Origin: Pseudomonadota bacterium
Lineage (GTDB): Bacteria > Pseudomonadota > Gammaproteobacteria > Xanthomonadales > Rhodanobacteraceae
Length of the DNA stretch: 64,000 nt
Reading direction: 5' to 3'
NCBI GenBank assembly: GCA_021805685.1
Contig: JAJZET010000093.1
Coordinates: 1 to 64,000 of the forward strand
The first letter of the stretch is position 1. Each line of letters opens with the position of its first letter. The notes under the pieces are model-generated. The model was not told where the DNA came from and did no database searches. It saw only the letters and a list, made by a program, of their open reading frames with translations. Below, piece by piece: positions 51,613-61,604 of the stretch. The position numbers and the translations under genes are program-made.

Positions 51613-53715
51613 TCAGGCACGCGCGTAACGCGCCGCGCCGCCGATCCAACGGGCGATCAGCCGATCCGCCTCATGCGGGTGCGCCGCCAGCAGGCGTTCG
51701 CCCACTTGCTGCACGGCAGGCAGCAAGTGGGCATCGCGCACCAGGTCGGCGATGCGGAAGCTGAGCAGGCCGGTCTGCCGCGTGCCAAGCACTTCGCCCG
51801 GGCCGCGCAGTTCCAGGTCCTTCTCGGCGATACGGAAACCGTCGCTGGTTTCGCGCATCACTGCCAGCCGCTCGCGCGCGAGTTGCCCTAGCGGGGGCTG
51901 GTAGAGCAGCACGCAGTTGGAGGCCACTGCGCCGCGTCCCACGCGCCCGCGCAACTGGTGCAGCTGGGCAAGACCCAGCCGCTCGCTGTTCTCGATCACC
52001 ATCAGGCTGGCATTGGGTACGTCCACGCCCACCTCGATCACGGTGGTGGCGACCAGCACCGCAAGCTCGCCCGCCTTGAACCCATCCATCACCGCCTGCT
52101 TGTCCTTCGGCTTCAGTCGGCCGTGGATCAGGCCTACCTTGCAACCGACCAGCGCGGCGGAGAGTTCCGCATGGGCCACTTCGGCGGCCTGCGCGCGCAA
52201 CTGCTCGGACTCCTCGATCAGCGTGCATACCCAGTACGCCTGCCGCCCCTCGGCGCAGGCCGCGCGGATGCGCTCGATCACCTCGGCACGGCGTGCGTTG
52301 GACACCGCCACCGTCTGCACCGGCGTACGGCCCGGCGGCAGCTCGTCGATGGCGGAAACGTCGAGGTCGGCATAAGCGCTCATTGCCAGCGTGCGTGGGA
52401 TCGGCGTGGCGGTGAGCACGAGCTGGTGCGGCACCTCGCCGCGCGCATGATCGGCACCTTTGTCGTGCAGCGCCAGGCGTTGCTGCACCCCGAAACGGTG
52501 CTGCTCGTCGACGATCACCAACCCCAGCCGCGGGAAGTCGACCCCTTCCTGCATCAGCGCATGGGTACCCACCGTAACCGGCACACCCCCGGCCACGCGG
52601 CGCAGCGCCGCCTGACGCGCCTTGCCCTGCTGCTTGCCGGCCAGCCATTCCACCTCGACGCCCAGCGGCGCCAGCCAATGCCGGAAGTTGCGCAGGTGTT
52701 GCTCGGCGAGCAGCTCGGTAGGCGCCATCAGCGCCACCTGGTATCCCGACTCCACGGCGGCCAGTGCAGCCAGCGCGGCGACCACGGTCTTGCCGCTGCC
52801 CACGTCCCCCTGCACCAGCCGCAACATCGGCTTCGCCTCGGCAAGATCGCGGCGCACCTCCTCGTCCACGCGCCGCTGCGCGGCGGTGAGCGCGAACGGC
52901 AGCGAATCAATCAATCCCCTGCGCAGGGGACCGGCTCCGGCGAGCTTCGGCGACCTGCGCCGCCGCACTGCCGCGCGCATCCGCTTCAGGCTGAGGTGCT
53001 GGGTCAGCAGTTCCTCGAAGGCCAGACGCTGCTGCGCGGGATGCCGGCCGTGCAGCAGCAGGTCCAGCCGGGCATCGGGCGCCGGACGGTGGACGGTGAG
53101 CAGCGCCTCGCGCAACGAGGCGAGGCCATGCGCCACACACAGCTCGCGCGGAATCAGCTCCAGCGCCGCCTCCGGCGGCAGCAGCGCCAGCGCCTTGGCG
53201 ACTACGCCCGCCAGGCGCTTCTGGCCAAGTCCTTCGGTGGTCGGATAGACCGGGCTCAGACGATCCTCCACCACCACGGCCTCGCCGGCACCGAGCCGGC
53301 GATACTGCGGATGCACCATCTCCAGGCCCTGCGCCGCCTGGCGCACTTCGCCGAAGCAAAGCAGGCGCGCGCCAGGCACGAGCTGTTCGGCCTGCGCGCG
53401 ATTGAAATGAAAGAAGCGCAGCTGCAGGCCCTGCCGCGAGTCGTCGCCAATCGCCACCTTCAACTGCGGGCGGTAACGGAAACCGCGCTCGACCGCCTCG
53501 ACCACGCCCACCACCTGCGCGCCCTGTCCCGGGCGCAGGTCGGCGATCGCGGTGACACGGGTGCGATCCTCGTAACGCAACGGCAGATGGAACCACAAGT
53601 CCTGCACCCGCTCCAGGCCCAGCCTGTGCAGCAAGGCCGCGAGCGCCGGACCCACGCCCGGCAGGGTGGCCACTGGCTGTGCACCCGCATCCAGTGCGGT
53701 GGCGACGTTCGTCAT
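51613..53715 (-). CDS. recG: ATP-dependent DNA helicase RecG
   Basis: MLRLVQGDVGSGKTVVAALAAL; MAPTELLAEQHLRNF; VIVDEQHRFGVQQRLAL; LTATPIPRTLAMSAYADLDVSAIDELPPGRTP. Confidence 0.97.
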   Translation of the reverse strand: MTNVATALDAGAQPVATLPGVGPALAALLHRLGLERVQDLWFHLPLRYEDRTRVTAIADLRPGQGAQVVGVVEAVERGFRYRPQLKVAIGDDSRQGLQLRFFHFNRAQAEQLVPGARLLCFGEVRQAAQGLEMVHPQYRRLGAGEAVVVEDRLSPVYPTTEGLGQKRLAGVVAKALALLPPEAALELIPRELCVAHGLASLREALLTVHRPAPDARLDLLLHGRHPAQQRLAFEELLTQHLSLKRMRAAVRRRRSPKLAGAGPLRRGLIDSLPFALTAAQRRVDEEVRRDLAEAKPMLRLVQGDVGSGKTVVAALAALAAVESGYQVALMAPTELLAEQHLRNFRHWLAPLGVEVEWLAGKQQGKARQAALRRVAGGVPVTVGTHALMQEGVDFPRLGLVIVDEQHRFGVQQRLALHDKGADHARGEVPHQLVLTATPIPRTLAMSAYADLDVSAIDELPPGRTPVQTVAVSNARRAEVIERIRAACAEGRQAYWVCTLIEESEQLRAQAAEVAHAELSAALVGCKVGLIHGRLKPKDKQAVMDGFKAGELAVLVATTVIEVGVDVPNASLMVIENSERLGLAQLHQLRGRVGRGAVASNCVLLYQPPLGQLARERLAVMRETSDGFRIAEKDLELRGPGEVLGTRQTGLLSFRIADLVRDAHLLPAVQQVGERLLAAHPHEADRLIARWIGGAARYARA

Positions 53716-53728
53716 CGAGCGATGCGGG

Positions 53729-54112
53729 TCAGCCCAGCACCATGATCGCGTCCACTTCCACCTGCGCGCCCTTGGGCAACGCCGACACCTCGATGGTGGA
53801 ACGTGCCGGATACGGCTGCTGGAAATACTCGGCCATCACCGCATTTACCTCGGCGAAGTTCGCCAGGTCGGTGACGTAGATGCCCACGCGGACGAACTGA
53901 GCCAGCGAGCCGCCGGCCGCCTGCGCCACCGCCGCCAGGTTGTCGAATACGCGCCGCGCCTGCGCCTTGATGTCGCCCTCGACGAGGTTGCCGGTGGCCG
54001 GATCGAGCGGGATCTGCCCGGAGAAATACACGGTATCGCCGGCGCGCACGGCCTGCGAATACGGACCGATCGCGGCGGGCGCCTGCGTGGTGGATACGAT
54101 GCTGCGAGACAT
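53729..54112 (-). CDS. ridA: RidA family reactive intermediate/imine deaminase
   Basis: [52 protein letters not shown]...[22 protein letters not shown]. Confidence 0.96.
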   Translation of the reverse strand: MSRSIVSTTQAPAAIGPYSQAVRAGDTVYFSGQIPLDPATGNLVEGDIKAQARRVFDNLAAVAQAAGGSLAQFVRVGIYVTDLANFAEVNAVMAEYFQQPYPARSTIEVSALPKGAQVEVDAIMVLG

Positions 54113-54199
54113 GGGAAACCCCGGTCGTAAGGAACGCCAGGCATTGTAGGCGCGCGTTCCGTGCAGGTGAACCGGCCGGGCGGAAGCCGCGCTGCGCGA

Positions 54200-56365
54200 C
54201 TACAGCGGGTAGCGATAGACGCCACTCACCACGCCGGTGCGCCGCACGCGACGGATGACCTCGGCAAGGTGCTTGCGATTCTTCACCTCGATGGCGAACA
54301 GCAGCGCGGCAGCGGCAAGGTCGCGCTCGATGTACTCCACGTTCTCGATGTTGGAGTCCGCCGCGGCGATGGCCGCCGCGATGGTGGCGAGCACGCCGGG
54401 GCGGTTGATCACCTCGATGCGCAACTCGGCGCGGTAATCGCCCTGCACGTCGCGGTCCCATTCGATATCGACGTAGCGCTCCGGCGACTTGCGCAGCTCG
54501 GCCACGTTCGGGCATTCCTCGCGATGCACCACGATGCCCTTGCCCGGCGACACGTGGCCAATGATCGCGTCGCCCGGCAGCGGATGGCAGCAGTTGGCGA
54601 AACTGAGCACCCCGCGCTCGGCGCCGGTGATGCGGATCTTCTCGCGCGCCATGCCGGCACCCGGCGTGACGTCGTCGGACTGGCCATCGCGCAGCGCCAG
54701 CAGGTGACGTGCGACCACGTCCGGCATGCGGTTGCCCAGTGCGACCTCGGCCAGCAGCTCCTCCAGCCGCTTCAGCCGCGCTTCGTGCAGGAAGCGGTCC
54801 AGCACCTCGGTCGGGATCGCATCGAGACTGCTGCCGCGCGCATCGAGCGCGCGGTCGAGCATGCGATGGCCGAAGTCCACCGCATCCTCGTGCTGCAGGT
54901 GCTTCAGGTACTGGCGGATCGCGGTGCGCGCCTTGCCGGTGACCACCGACTCCAGCCATGCCGGGTTGGGCACCGCGGACGGCGCGGTGATGATCTCCAC
55001 CAGTTGGCCGGACTCCAGCCGCGTACGCAGCGGCAGCAGCTTCTTGTCCACGCGCGCGGCCACCGCATGGTCGCCCACGTCGGTATGCACGGCATAGGCG
55101 AAGTCCAGCGCGGTGGCGTTGCGCGGCAGCGCGAGGATGTCGCCGCGCGGCGTGAACAGGTAGACCTCGTCCGGGAACAGGTCGATCTTGACGTTCTCGA
55201 AGAACTCGGCCGACGAGGCGGTGTTGACCTGGCTGTCGGCCAGCGAGGAAAGCCACTCGCGCGCACGCGCTTGCGCGCTGTTCGCCGGACCGGAATCGGT
55301 CTTGTAGGCCCAGTGCGCCGCCACGCCGCGCTCGGCCACCGAATCCATTTCCGCAGTGCGAATCTGCACCTCGATCGGCGCACCGAACGGCCCCAGCAGC
55401 ACGGTGTGCAGCGACTGGTAGCCGTTCGCCTTCGGGATCGCGATGAAATCCTTGAAGCGCCGGTCCACTGGCTTGTACAGCCCGTGCACCACGCCCAGCG
55501 CCTTGTAGCAATCCAGCGCGCTGTCGACCACCACGCGGAAGCCATACACGTCCATCAGCTGGGCGAAGCTTTTATGCTCGTGTCGCATCTTGGAGTAGAT
55601 GCTCCACGCCGACTTGATCCGGCCCACCACGCGTGCCGGCAATTGTTCGGCACCCAGCCGTTGCGACAGCGCGGACTCGATCTTGCCCATCGCCTCCCGA
55701 CGGTTGCCCAGCGCGGCGCGGATGCGCTCGCTGATGACGCGGTAGCGGTCGGGGTGCAGCGCGCGGAAACCCAGATCCTGCAGTTCGGCCTTGATCGCGT
55801 TCATGCCGAGGCGCTGCGCGATGGGGGCGTAGATCTCCAGTGTCTCGCGCGCGATGCGGCGGCGCGAGGCGGAATCCTTCGCGCCCAGCGTGCGCATGTT
55901 GTGCAAACGGTCGGCAAGCTTGATCAGGATGACGCGCAAGTCGCGCGCCATCGCCAGCAGCATCTTCCGGAAGCTCTCCGCATCCGCCTCCTGGCGGCTC
56001 CCGAAGCGCATCTTGTCCAGCTTGGTGACGCCGTCCACCAGTTCGGCCACGGTCTCGCCGAATTCCCCGGCCAGCGCGCTGCGGCTGAGCGCGGTGTCCT
56101 CCAGCGTGTCGTGCAGGATCGCCGCGATGATGGTCTCGGCATCCATGCCCAGTTCGGCGAGGATGCCGGCCACGGCAACCGGGTGGGTGATGTAGGGTTC
56201 GCCGCTCTTGCGGGTCTGGCCTGCGTGCGCCTCCGCACCGACCTCGAACGCGCGCAGCACGCGCTGGATCTGCGGCGCCGCAAGATAGCCGAGCTGATCG
56301 TTCAGCGCCTGCACGTATTGCGGCAGCGCCGCGGGATCGCTCGCAATGGGGGTGACGGCGGTCAT
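54200..56365 (-). CDS. spoT: bifunctional (p)ppGpp synthetase/hydrolase SpoT
   Basis: HD motif ILHDTLEDT; YSKMRHEHKSFAQLMDVYGFRVVVDSALDCYKALGVVHGLYKPV; TGS and ACT domains. Confidence 0.96.
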   Translation of the reverse strand: MTAVTPIASDPAALPQYVQALNDQLGYLAAPQIQRVLRAFEVGAEAHAGQTRKSGEPYITHPVAVAGILAELGMDAETIIAAILHDTLEDTALSRSALAGEFGETVAELVDGVTKLDKMRFGSRQEADAESFRKMLLAMARDLRVILIKLADRLHNMRTLGAKDSASRRRIARETLEIYAPIAQRLGMNAIKAELQDLGFRALHPDRYRVISERIRAALGNRREAMGKIESALSQRLGAEQLPARVVGRIKSAWSIYSKMRHEHKSFAQLMDVYGFRVVVDSALDCYKALGVVHGLYKPVDRRFKDFIAIPKANGYQSLHTVLLGPFGAPIEVQIRTAEMDSVAERGVAAHWAYKTDSGPANSAQARAREWLSSLADSQVNTASSAEFFENVKIDLFPDEVYLFTPRGDILALPRNATALDFAYAVHTDVGDHAVAARVDKKLLPLRTRLESGQLVEIITAPSAVPNPAWLESVVTGKARTAIRQYLKHLQHEDAVDFGHRMLDRALDARGSSLDAIPTEVLDRFLHEARLKRLEELLAEVALGNRMPDVVARHLLALRDGQSDDVTPGAGMAREKIRITGAERGVLSFANCCHPLPGDAIIGHVSPGKGIVVHREECPNVAELRKSPERYVDIEWDRDVQGDYRAELRIEVINRPGVLATIAAAIAAADSNIENVEYIERDLAAAALLFAIEVKNRKHLAEVIRRVRRTGVVSGVYRYPL

Positions 56366-56492
56366 GCTGCGACCGGCCGCGGCGACCGCGCCGGTGGCGC
56401 GGTCATGCGATGACAACGAATGCGGCAGGTCGCGCGTGCAGGCGCATCGGATGGCCCGATGCGATGCGTGCGCGATCTACAGCCGCCCTCCA

Positions 56493-56783
56493 TCAATCGT
56501 CGCCGACCTTGGAAAGGTCGTCGTCCACCTCGGCGGCGGCCCACTCAAGCGCCTCGCGCTCGGCGCGCTCGCGCTCGGCCTTGTCGATCTCGTCGATGGT
56601 GGCCTGGTCGATACGGCGGCCGGCAATCTCGCGCAGTGCCAGCACGGAAGGCTTGTCGTTGTTCGGGTTCACGGCCGGCTCGGCGCCCTTGGCGAGCTGG
56701 CGGGCGCGCTTGGTCGCCATCAGCACCAGTTCGAATCGGTTGTCGACCACCTCGAGGCAGTCTTCCACGGTAATGCGTGCCAT
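56493..56783 (-). CDS. rpoZ: RNA polymerase omega subunit
   Basis: [36 protein letters not shown]. Confidence 0.97.
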   Translation of the reverse strand: MARITVEDCLEVVDNRFELVLMATKRARQLAKGAEPAVNPNNDKPSVLALREIAGRRIDQATIDEIDKAERERAEREALEWAAAEVDDDLSKVGDD

Positions 56784-56978
56784 GCCAAATCCTTAGATAA
56801 ATAGAGACTTATACAAGATGACAGTTTAGAGCAGCGGGCGCCGGACTGGCAACGCGAGGGCGCGCGATCGCCGCCGGGATGCGAAAGCACGACGAAACGC
56901 GTGCAGGATATAAAACCAAACAGTACACTATTAAGATCCCCAACGCCTCTGCCCCGCTCCCCACCTGGCCGCGCCTCC

Positions 56979-57827
56979 ATGCCGATGCCTTCACTGTCCC
57001 GATCTTTCCTGCGTCGCGGCCTGGCCCTGCTGGCCGTGGCCCTGCTGGCCGGCTGTGCCATCGCGCCGCCGCGTACCGACGATCCGCTGCAGAAGGTCAA
57101 CCGCAAGGTCTACGCGTTCAACGACAAGCTCGACAAGGCCGTGCTGCGGCCCGCGGCCGTGGGCTACCGGAAGGTCACCAATCCGCCGGTACGGCACGCG
57201 GTCGACAACTTCTTCACCAACATCGAGCTGCCCGTCACCATCGCCAACGACCTGCTGCAGGCCCGGCCCTCGCAGGCGCTGGGCAACACCGGGCGATTCC
57301 TGATCAACCTCACCGTGGGCGTGGGCGGTATCTTCGACCCCGCCACCAAACTCGGCCTGCCACAGCAGAGCACCGACTTCGGCATCACCCTCGCGCGCTG
57401 GGGTGTGCCCGAGGGCGACTTCCTGATGTTGCCCCTGCTCGGCCCCAGCACCGTGCGGGACGTGTGGCGTTACCCCGTGGACGGCTATTTCTTCGATCCG
57501 CTCAGCCTGATCGCGAAAAACCATTCCTTCAACTACGGCCAGTATTACCTGCCGCAGGTGCTCTACGTGGTGTCGATGCGCTCGCAGCTGATCGACGCAG
57601 AGGGCTTCCTGCAATCCGCCTACGACCCCTACGCCTTCCTCCGCGACGCCTACCGCCAACGCCGGCTGTACATGTTGTACGACGGCAACCCGCCGTCCGC
57701 GGTGATCGAAAAGATGCAGGGCGTCGACCAGCAGGGCTTCGATCCCGACGAATTGCTGCAACAGCAGAAGCAATGGGAACAGCAACACGGCCCATCATCG
57801 CCGACGACAACGCCGTCGAAGCATTGA
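56979..57827 (+). CDS. mlaA: MlaA/VacJ lipoprotein
   Basis: Lipobox LLAGCAIAPPRTDDPLQKVNRKVYAFNDKLDKAVLRPAAVGYRKVTNPPVRHAVDNFFTNIELPVTIANDLLQ. Confidence 0.94.
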   Translation: MPMPSLSRSFLRRGLALLAVALLAGCAIAPPRTDDPLQKVNRKVYAFNDKLDKAVLRPAAVGYRKVTNPPVRHAVDNFFTNIELPVTIANDLLQARPSQALGNTGRFLINLTVGVGGIFDPATKLGLPQQSTDFGITLARWGVPEGDFLMLPLLGPSTVRDVWRYPVDGYFFDPLSLIAKNHSFNYGQYYLPQVLYVVSMRSQLIDAEGFLQSAYDPYAFLRDAYRQRRLYMLYDGNPPSAVIEKMQGVDQQGFDPDELLQQQKQWEQQHGPSSPTTTPSKH

Positions 57828-57831
57828 AAGG

Positions 57832-57857
57832 AAAACGGGGCCGAAAGGCCCCGTTTT
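57832..57857. terminator. bidirectional terminator between convergent mlaA and mlaB
   Basis: AAAACGGGGCC-GAAA-GGCCCCGTTTT, perfect 11-bp stem. Confidence 0.88.
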
Positions 57858-57880
57858 CACATGCGGCACGTCGGCGTCGC

Positions 57881-58183
57881 TCAATCCAGCAGTGCTTCCA
57901 CGCCGCTGACGCGCGCCAGCGTGCGCATGCCCTCGGGCACGTGGCGCAGGCTTACCGCCTGGCCACGCCCGCGCGCCTCCGCCAGCACCGCCAGCACGCA
58001 GGCAAGCCCGGCGCTGTCGCTGCTGCGCACGCCGGCAAGATCGATCTGCGTGCCATCACCGCCGTGCAACGCCTGCGTGAGGGCCTGCAGGGCCGCCGCC
58101 GCCGTGGCGAAACCCAGCGTGCCGGACAGCGCCAGCGTACCGGGCGTGCCGCGGTCCAGCCGGAACGCGTCGTCAGCCGCCAT
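57881..58183 (-). CDS. mlaB: STAS domain protein MlaB
   Basis: FRLDRGTPGTLALSGTLGFATAAAALQAL...QIDLAGVRSSDSAGLACVLAVLAEAR; overlaps mlaC. Confidence 0.88.
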   Translation of the reverse strand: MAADDAFRLDRGTPGTLALSGTLGFATAAAALQALTQALHGGDGTQIDLAGVRSSDSAGLACVLAVLAEARGRGQAVSLRHVPEGMRTLARVSGVEALLD

Positions 58184-58853
58184 GGGCCTTGCCGTCCTGC
58201 TCCATCGACTTCAGCGCCTGGTCGCCCTGGGTCTGCAGGTTCTTGATCAGCTGGGCAAGGCCGACCTTGCGGATTTCGGCATCGACCTGGTTGCGGTAGT
58301 TGGTGATGTAGGAGATGCCCTCGATCACCACGTCGTAGGCCTTCCACTCACCGCTGGCGGTCTTGCGGAACACGAAGTCCACCGACACCGTCTTGCCGTC
58401 GCCGGTGGCTACCTGGGTGCGCACCACGCTGCGTTTGGTGTTTAGGTCGCTGTCGGCGGTCGGCAACACCTTCACCACGCCCGAGGTGTAATTCAGCAGG
58501 CCCTGCGCGTAACGGCGGGTGATCGAGTTGTAGAACGCCTTGGCGAATTCGACGCGCTGTTCCGGCGAGGCCTCGCGGGCGTGCTGGCCGAGCACCAGGA
58601 TCGCCGCGTAGTCCACATCGAAATGCGGCCGGAACACGCCGTTGATGACGCCGATCAGCTTTTCCCTGTTCTTTTCCAGCTCGGCCTTGTGGCCGGCCAC
58701 AGCGCTGTCGAGCTGGTGGGCGATCTGCTGCACCACCTCGGTCGGGGTCTGCTGCGCAGCGGCCTGCTGCGCTGCTTGCTGCTGGGCGAAGGCCGGCGCG
58801 GCGAGCGTGCCGCCCAAGGCGACGGCGATGGCGATGGCCAGGTGACGCGTCAT
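58173..58853 (-). CDS. mlaC: phospholipid-binding protein MlaC
   Basis: Signal peptide; FRPHFDVDYAAILVLGQHAREASPEQRVEFAKAFYNSITRRYAQGLLNYTSG...WKAYDVVIEGISYITNYRNQVDAEI. Confidence 0.95.
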   Translation of the reverse strand: MTRHLAIAIAVALGGTLAAPAFAQQQAAQQAAAQQTPTEVVQQIAHQLDSAVAGHKAELEKNREKLIGVINGVFRPHFDVDYAAILVLGQHAREASPEQRVEFAKAFYNSITRRYAQGLLNYTSGVVKVLPTADSDLNTKRSVVRTQVATGDGKTVSVDFVFRKTASGEWKAYDVVIEGISYITNYRNQVDAEIRKVGLAQLIKNLQTQGDQALKSMEQDGKAHGG

Positions 58854-58887
58854 GCGGAAACTCCTCTGTGCGATGCGGGGAGCCGGC

Positions 58888-59757
58888 TCAGTGTTTGCCG
58901 GCGGGGGAAGTGGAGGCACCGGCGCCCTGTTTGCCGTCGCCGCTGCCGGAGCCGTTGACCAGGAACTTGCCGATCAGGTCCTCCAGTTGCATCGCAGACT
59001 GGGTGAGGATCATCTCGTCGCCGTTCTTCAGCATGTCCGACGAACCGCCGGGCTGGATCGCAACGTACTGGCTGCCGATCAAACCGCTGGTGAACACCGC
59101 GGCGGCGGAATCGTCGGGGATCTGGTTGTAGCGGTTGTCGATCGCCAGCGTGACCAGCGCATCGAGCTTGTCGGGCTCGGCCTGCACCGACACGACCTGG
59201 CCGATCGGCACGCCTGCCATCTTCACCGGCGAGCCGGCCGACAACGTGCCGACGTTGCTGAAACGGGCGAACACCTTGTAGGTGCCCCCGATGGCGTCGG
59301 CCGTACCGCCGGCACCGAAGAACTTGCCCAGCATCTCTTCCAGCGGCTCGCTGGAGCGGGTGAGCGCCAGCTTGCCGCCGTTGGCCACGTACTTCTTGGC
59401 GTGGCCATACTCGATGCCCACGTACTGGTCGCCAAGCAGGCCACTGGTGAACACCGTGGCCACCGAGTCGGTGGGTATCGTGTCGTAGCGCTTGTCGATC
59501 GACAGCTTCACATCGGCCACCGCCTTGCCCGGCTCCAGCGCGATCGACTGCACCTGGCCCACGCGCACGCCGGCGATCTTCACCGGGGCGCGCTCCTTCA
59601 ACTGGCCGATGTTCTGGAACTGCGCATCCACCGTGTAGCTGTCGCCCTGTTGGCGATTCGCCACCGAACTGGTCTGGGTGGCGAGATAGGCCAGCGCGGC
59701 AAAGCCGAGCACGATGAACAGTCCGGTGCCGACGGCATAGGATTTTCTCTGGCTCAC
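58888..59757 (-). CDS. mlaD: MlaD with two tandem MCE domains
   Basis: GTG start; one TM; FQNIGQLKERAPVKIAGVRVGQVQSI...TSGLLGDQYVGIEYG and FSNVGTLSAGSPVKMAGVPIGQVVSV...TSGLIGSQYVAIQPGG. Confidence 0.93.
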   Translation of the reverse strand: MSQRKSYAVGTGLFIVLGFAALAYLATQTSSVANRQQGDSYTVDAQFQNIGQLKERAPVKIAGVRVGQVQSIALEPGKAVADVKLSIDKRYDTIPTDSVATVFTSGLLGDQYVGIEYGHAKKYVANGGKLALTRSSEPLEEMLGKFFGAGGTADAIGGTYKVFARFSNVGTLSAGSPVKMAGVPIGQVVSVQAEPDKLDALVTLAIDNRYNQIPDDSAAAVFTSGLIGSQYVAIQPGGSSDMLKNGDEMILTQSAMQLEDLIGKFLVNGSGSGDGKQGAGASTSPAGKH

Positions 59758-59937
59758 GGCAACATCCTCGAAGGTTTTTTGGAATCTCGAAAACCCGCCT
59801 TCCCGGCGGTCGCTCGAGTCGGCAGGTCCGGCACAGGCGCCGGCCTGGCTACGCTGACCAGACATTCGTATGCCTGGTCGCGAGCGGCCCTTCCATGCGC
59901 CGTGGGCACCACGATGCTTTCGCGCGTCGTCATGACG

Positions 59938-60711
59938 TCACATCAGGAAGGCGGTCAGCACGAAGTCCAGCGCCAGGATGGCGATGGACGAGGCGACCAC
60001 GGTGCGGGTGGTGGCGTAGGCCACGCCCTCGCTGGTAGGCGGCGCAGTGTAGCCCTGGAACACCGCGATCAGCGCCACCACGGCGCCGAAGGCCAGGCTC
60101 TTCCAGACCACGCCGCTGATGATGTCTTTCCACACGTCCACGGTGGCGGTCATGTTCGACCAGAACGTGCCGTTGTCGATGCCCAGCCAGGTCACGCCCA
60201 CCAGGTGGCCGCCGAAGATGCCCAGCGCGGAAAACACGCAGCACAGCAGGGGCAAAGCGATCAGCCCGGCCAGGAAGCGCGGCGCCGCCACGTAGGCCAG
60301 CGGGTCCACCGCCATCAGCTCCATCGCGGCGATCTGGTCGGTGGCGCGCATCAGGCCGATTTCGGCGGTGATCGCGGTACCGGCACGGCCGGCGAACAGC
60401 AGCGCGGTGATCACCGGGCCGAGCTCGCGGTAGATCGAGATCGCCACCACCGTGCCGGTGGCCGCGGTGCCGCCGAAGATCGACAGCACGTGGTAGAGCT
60501 GCAGCGCCAGCACCATGCCCACGAACAGGCCGCAGACCATGATGATGGTGAGGCTCATGGCACCCACGAACCACAGCTGGCGCACCGTCTCGCGCACATA
60601 GCGCAGGCTGCGCGGGATCGCCGCGAGGATCTGCAGCAGGAACAGCCCGCAGGCGCCGATCTGGCCCAGCGCCTGGGTCACGATGTTGTCGCGTTCGATG
60701 CGTGCGTTCAT
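59938..60711 (-). CDS. mlaE: lipid asymmetry ABC permease MlaE
   Basis: SIYRELGPVITALLFAGRAGTAITAEIGLMRATDQIAAMELMAVDPLAYVAAPRFLAGLIALPLL. Confidence 0.97.
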   Translation of the reverse strand: MNARIERDNIVTQALGQIGACGLFLLQILAAIPRSLRYVRETVRQLWFVGAMSLTIIMVCGLFVGMVLALQLYHVLSIFGGTAATGTVVAISIYRELGPVITALLFAGRAGTAITAEIGLMRATDQIAAMELMAVDPLAYVAAPRFLAGLIALPLLCCVFSALGIFGGHLVGVTWLGIDNGTFWSNMTATVDVWKDIISGVVWKSLAFGAVVALIAVFQGYTAPPTSEGVAYATTRTVVASSIAILALDFVLTAFLM

Positions 60712-61535
60712 GCGCCGCTCCGCGGGAAACCGAGGGCCTCGGCGTAATCGCCGGCCGGATACTGGAACGGCACCGGGCCGTCCGCCTCGCCGCCGAAGAA
60801 CTGCCGCGTCCACGGCGAACCGTCGCCGGCGATGGTCTTCGGGTCGCCCTGCGCCACCACCTTGCCGTTGGCGATCAGGAAGATGTGGTCGGCCACTTGC
60901 TTGATCGCATCCAGCTCGTGGGCCACCAGCACGCTGGTGATGCCCAGCGTCTCGTTGAGCGTGCGGATCAGCTTCAGCACCTGGTTCAGGGCGATCGGAT
61001 CGAGGCCCACGAACGGTTCGTCGTAGAGGATCAACATCGGATCGAACACGATCGCCCGCGCCAGCGCCACGCGCCGCGCCATGCCGCCGGACAGCTCGCT
61101 GGGCGCCAGTTGGGCGGCCCCGCGCAGGCCTACCGCCTGCAGCTTGGTCAGCACGATGTTGCGGATCAGCACCTCGGGCAGCCTGGTGTGCTGGCGCAGC
61201 GGGAAGGCCACGTTCTCGAACACGTCGAAGTCGGTGAGCAGGGCCGAGTTCTGGAACAGGTAGCCGATCTTCTCGCGCAGCGCGTACAGCGCCTCGCGAC
61301 CCAGCTCCGGCACGTTCTTCCCGTCGACCTGCACCTGCCCGGCATCGCCGCGCATCTGCCCGGTGATGTGCTTGAGCAGGGTGGTCTTGCCGGTGCCGCT
61401 GGGGCCCATGATCGCGGTGACCTTGCCGCGCGGGATGTCCATGTCCAGCGCGTCGAAGACCTTCTTGCCGCTGAGCACCGTGGTGAGGCCGCGGATGCGG
61501 ATCAGCGTGTCGTCGGAGGGGGCGGCGGCGTTCAT
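60708..61535 (-). CDS. mlaF: ABC ATP-binding protein MlaF
   Basis: GLTTVLSGKKVFDALDMDIPRGKVTAIMGPSGTGKTTLLKHI...LSGGMARRVALARAIVFDPMLILYDEPFVGLDPI. Confidence 0.97.
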   Translation of the reverse strand: MNAAAPSDDTLIRIRGLTTVLSGKKVFDALDMDIPRGKVTAIMGPSGTGKTTLLKHITGQMRGDAGQVQVDGKNVPELGREALYALREKIGYLFQNSALLTDFDVFENVAFPLRQHTRLPEVLIRNIVLTKLQAVGLRGAAQLAPSELSGGMARRVALARAIVFDPMLILYDEPFVGLDPIALNQVLKLIRTLNETLGITSVLVAHELDAIKQVADHIFLIANGKVVAQGDPKTIAGDGSPWTRQFFGGEADGPVPFQYPAGDYAEALGFPRSGA

Positions 61536-61604
61536 AAGCGGCCTACGTTAGCTGAGCGGCGGGAGGCCGCCAAGCCGGCGAGCTTCCGTGCGATGGCGCG
61601 GCGT

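Noticed and set aside
54161-56413. 750-aa plus-strand ORF
   Set aside because: Antisense to spoT.
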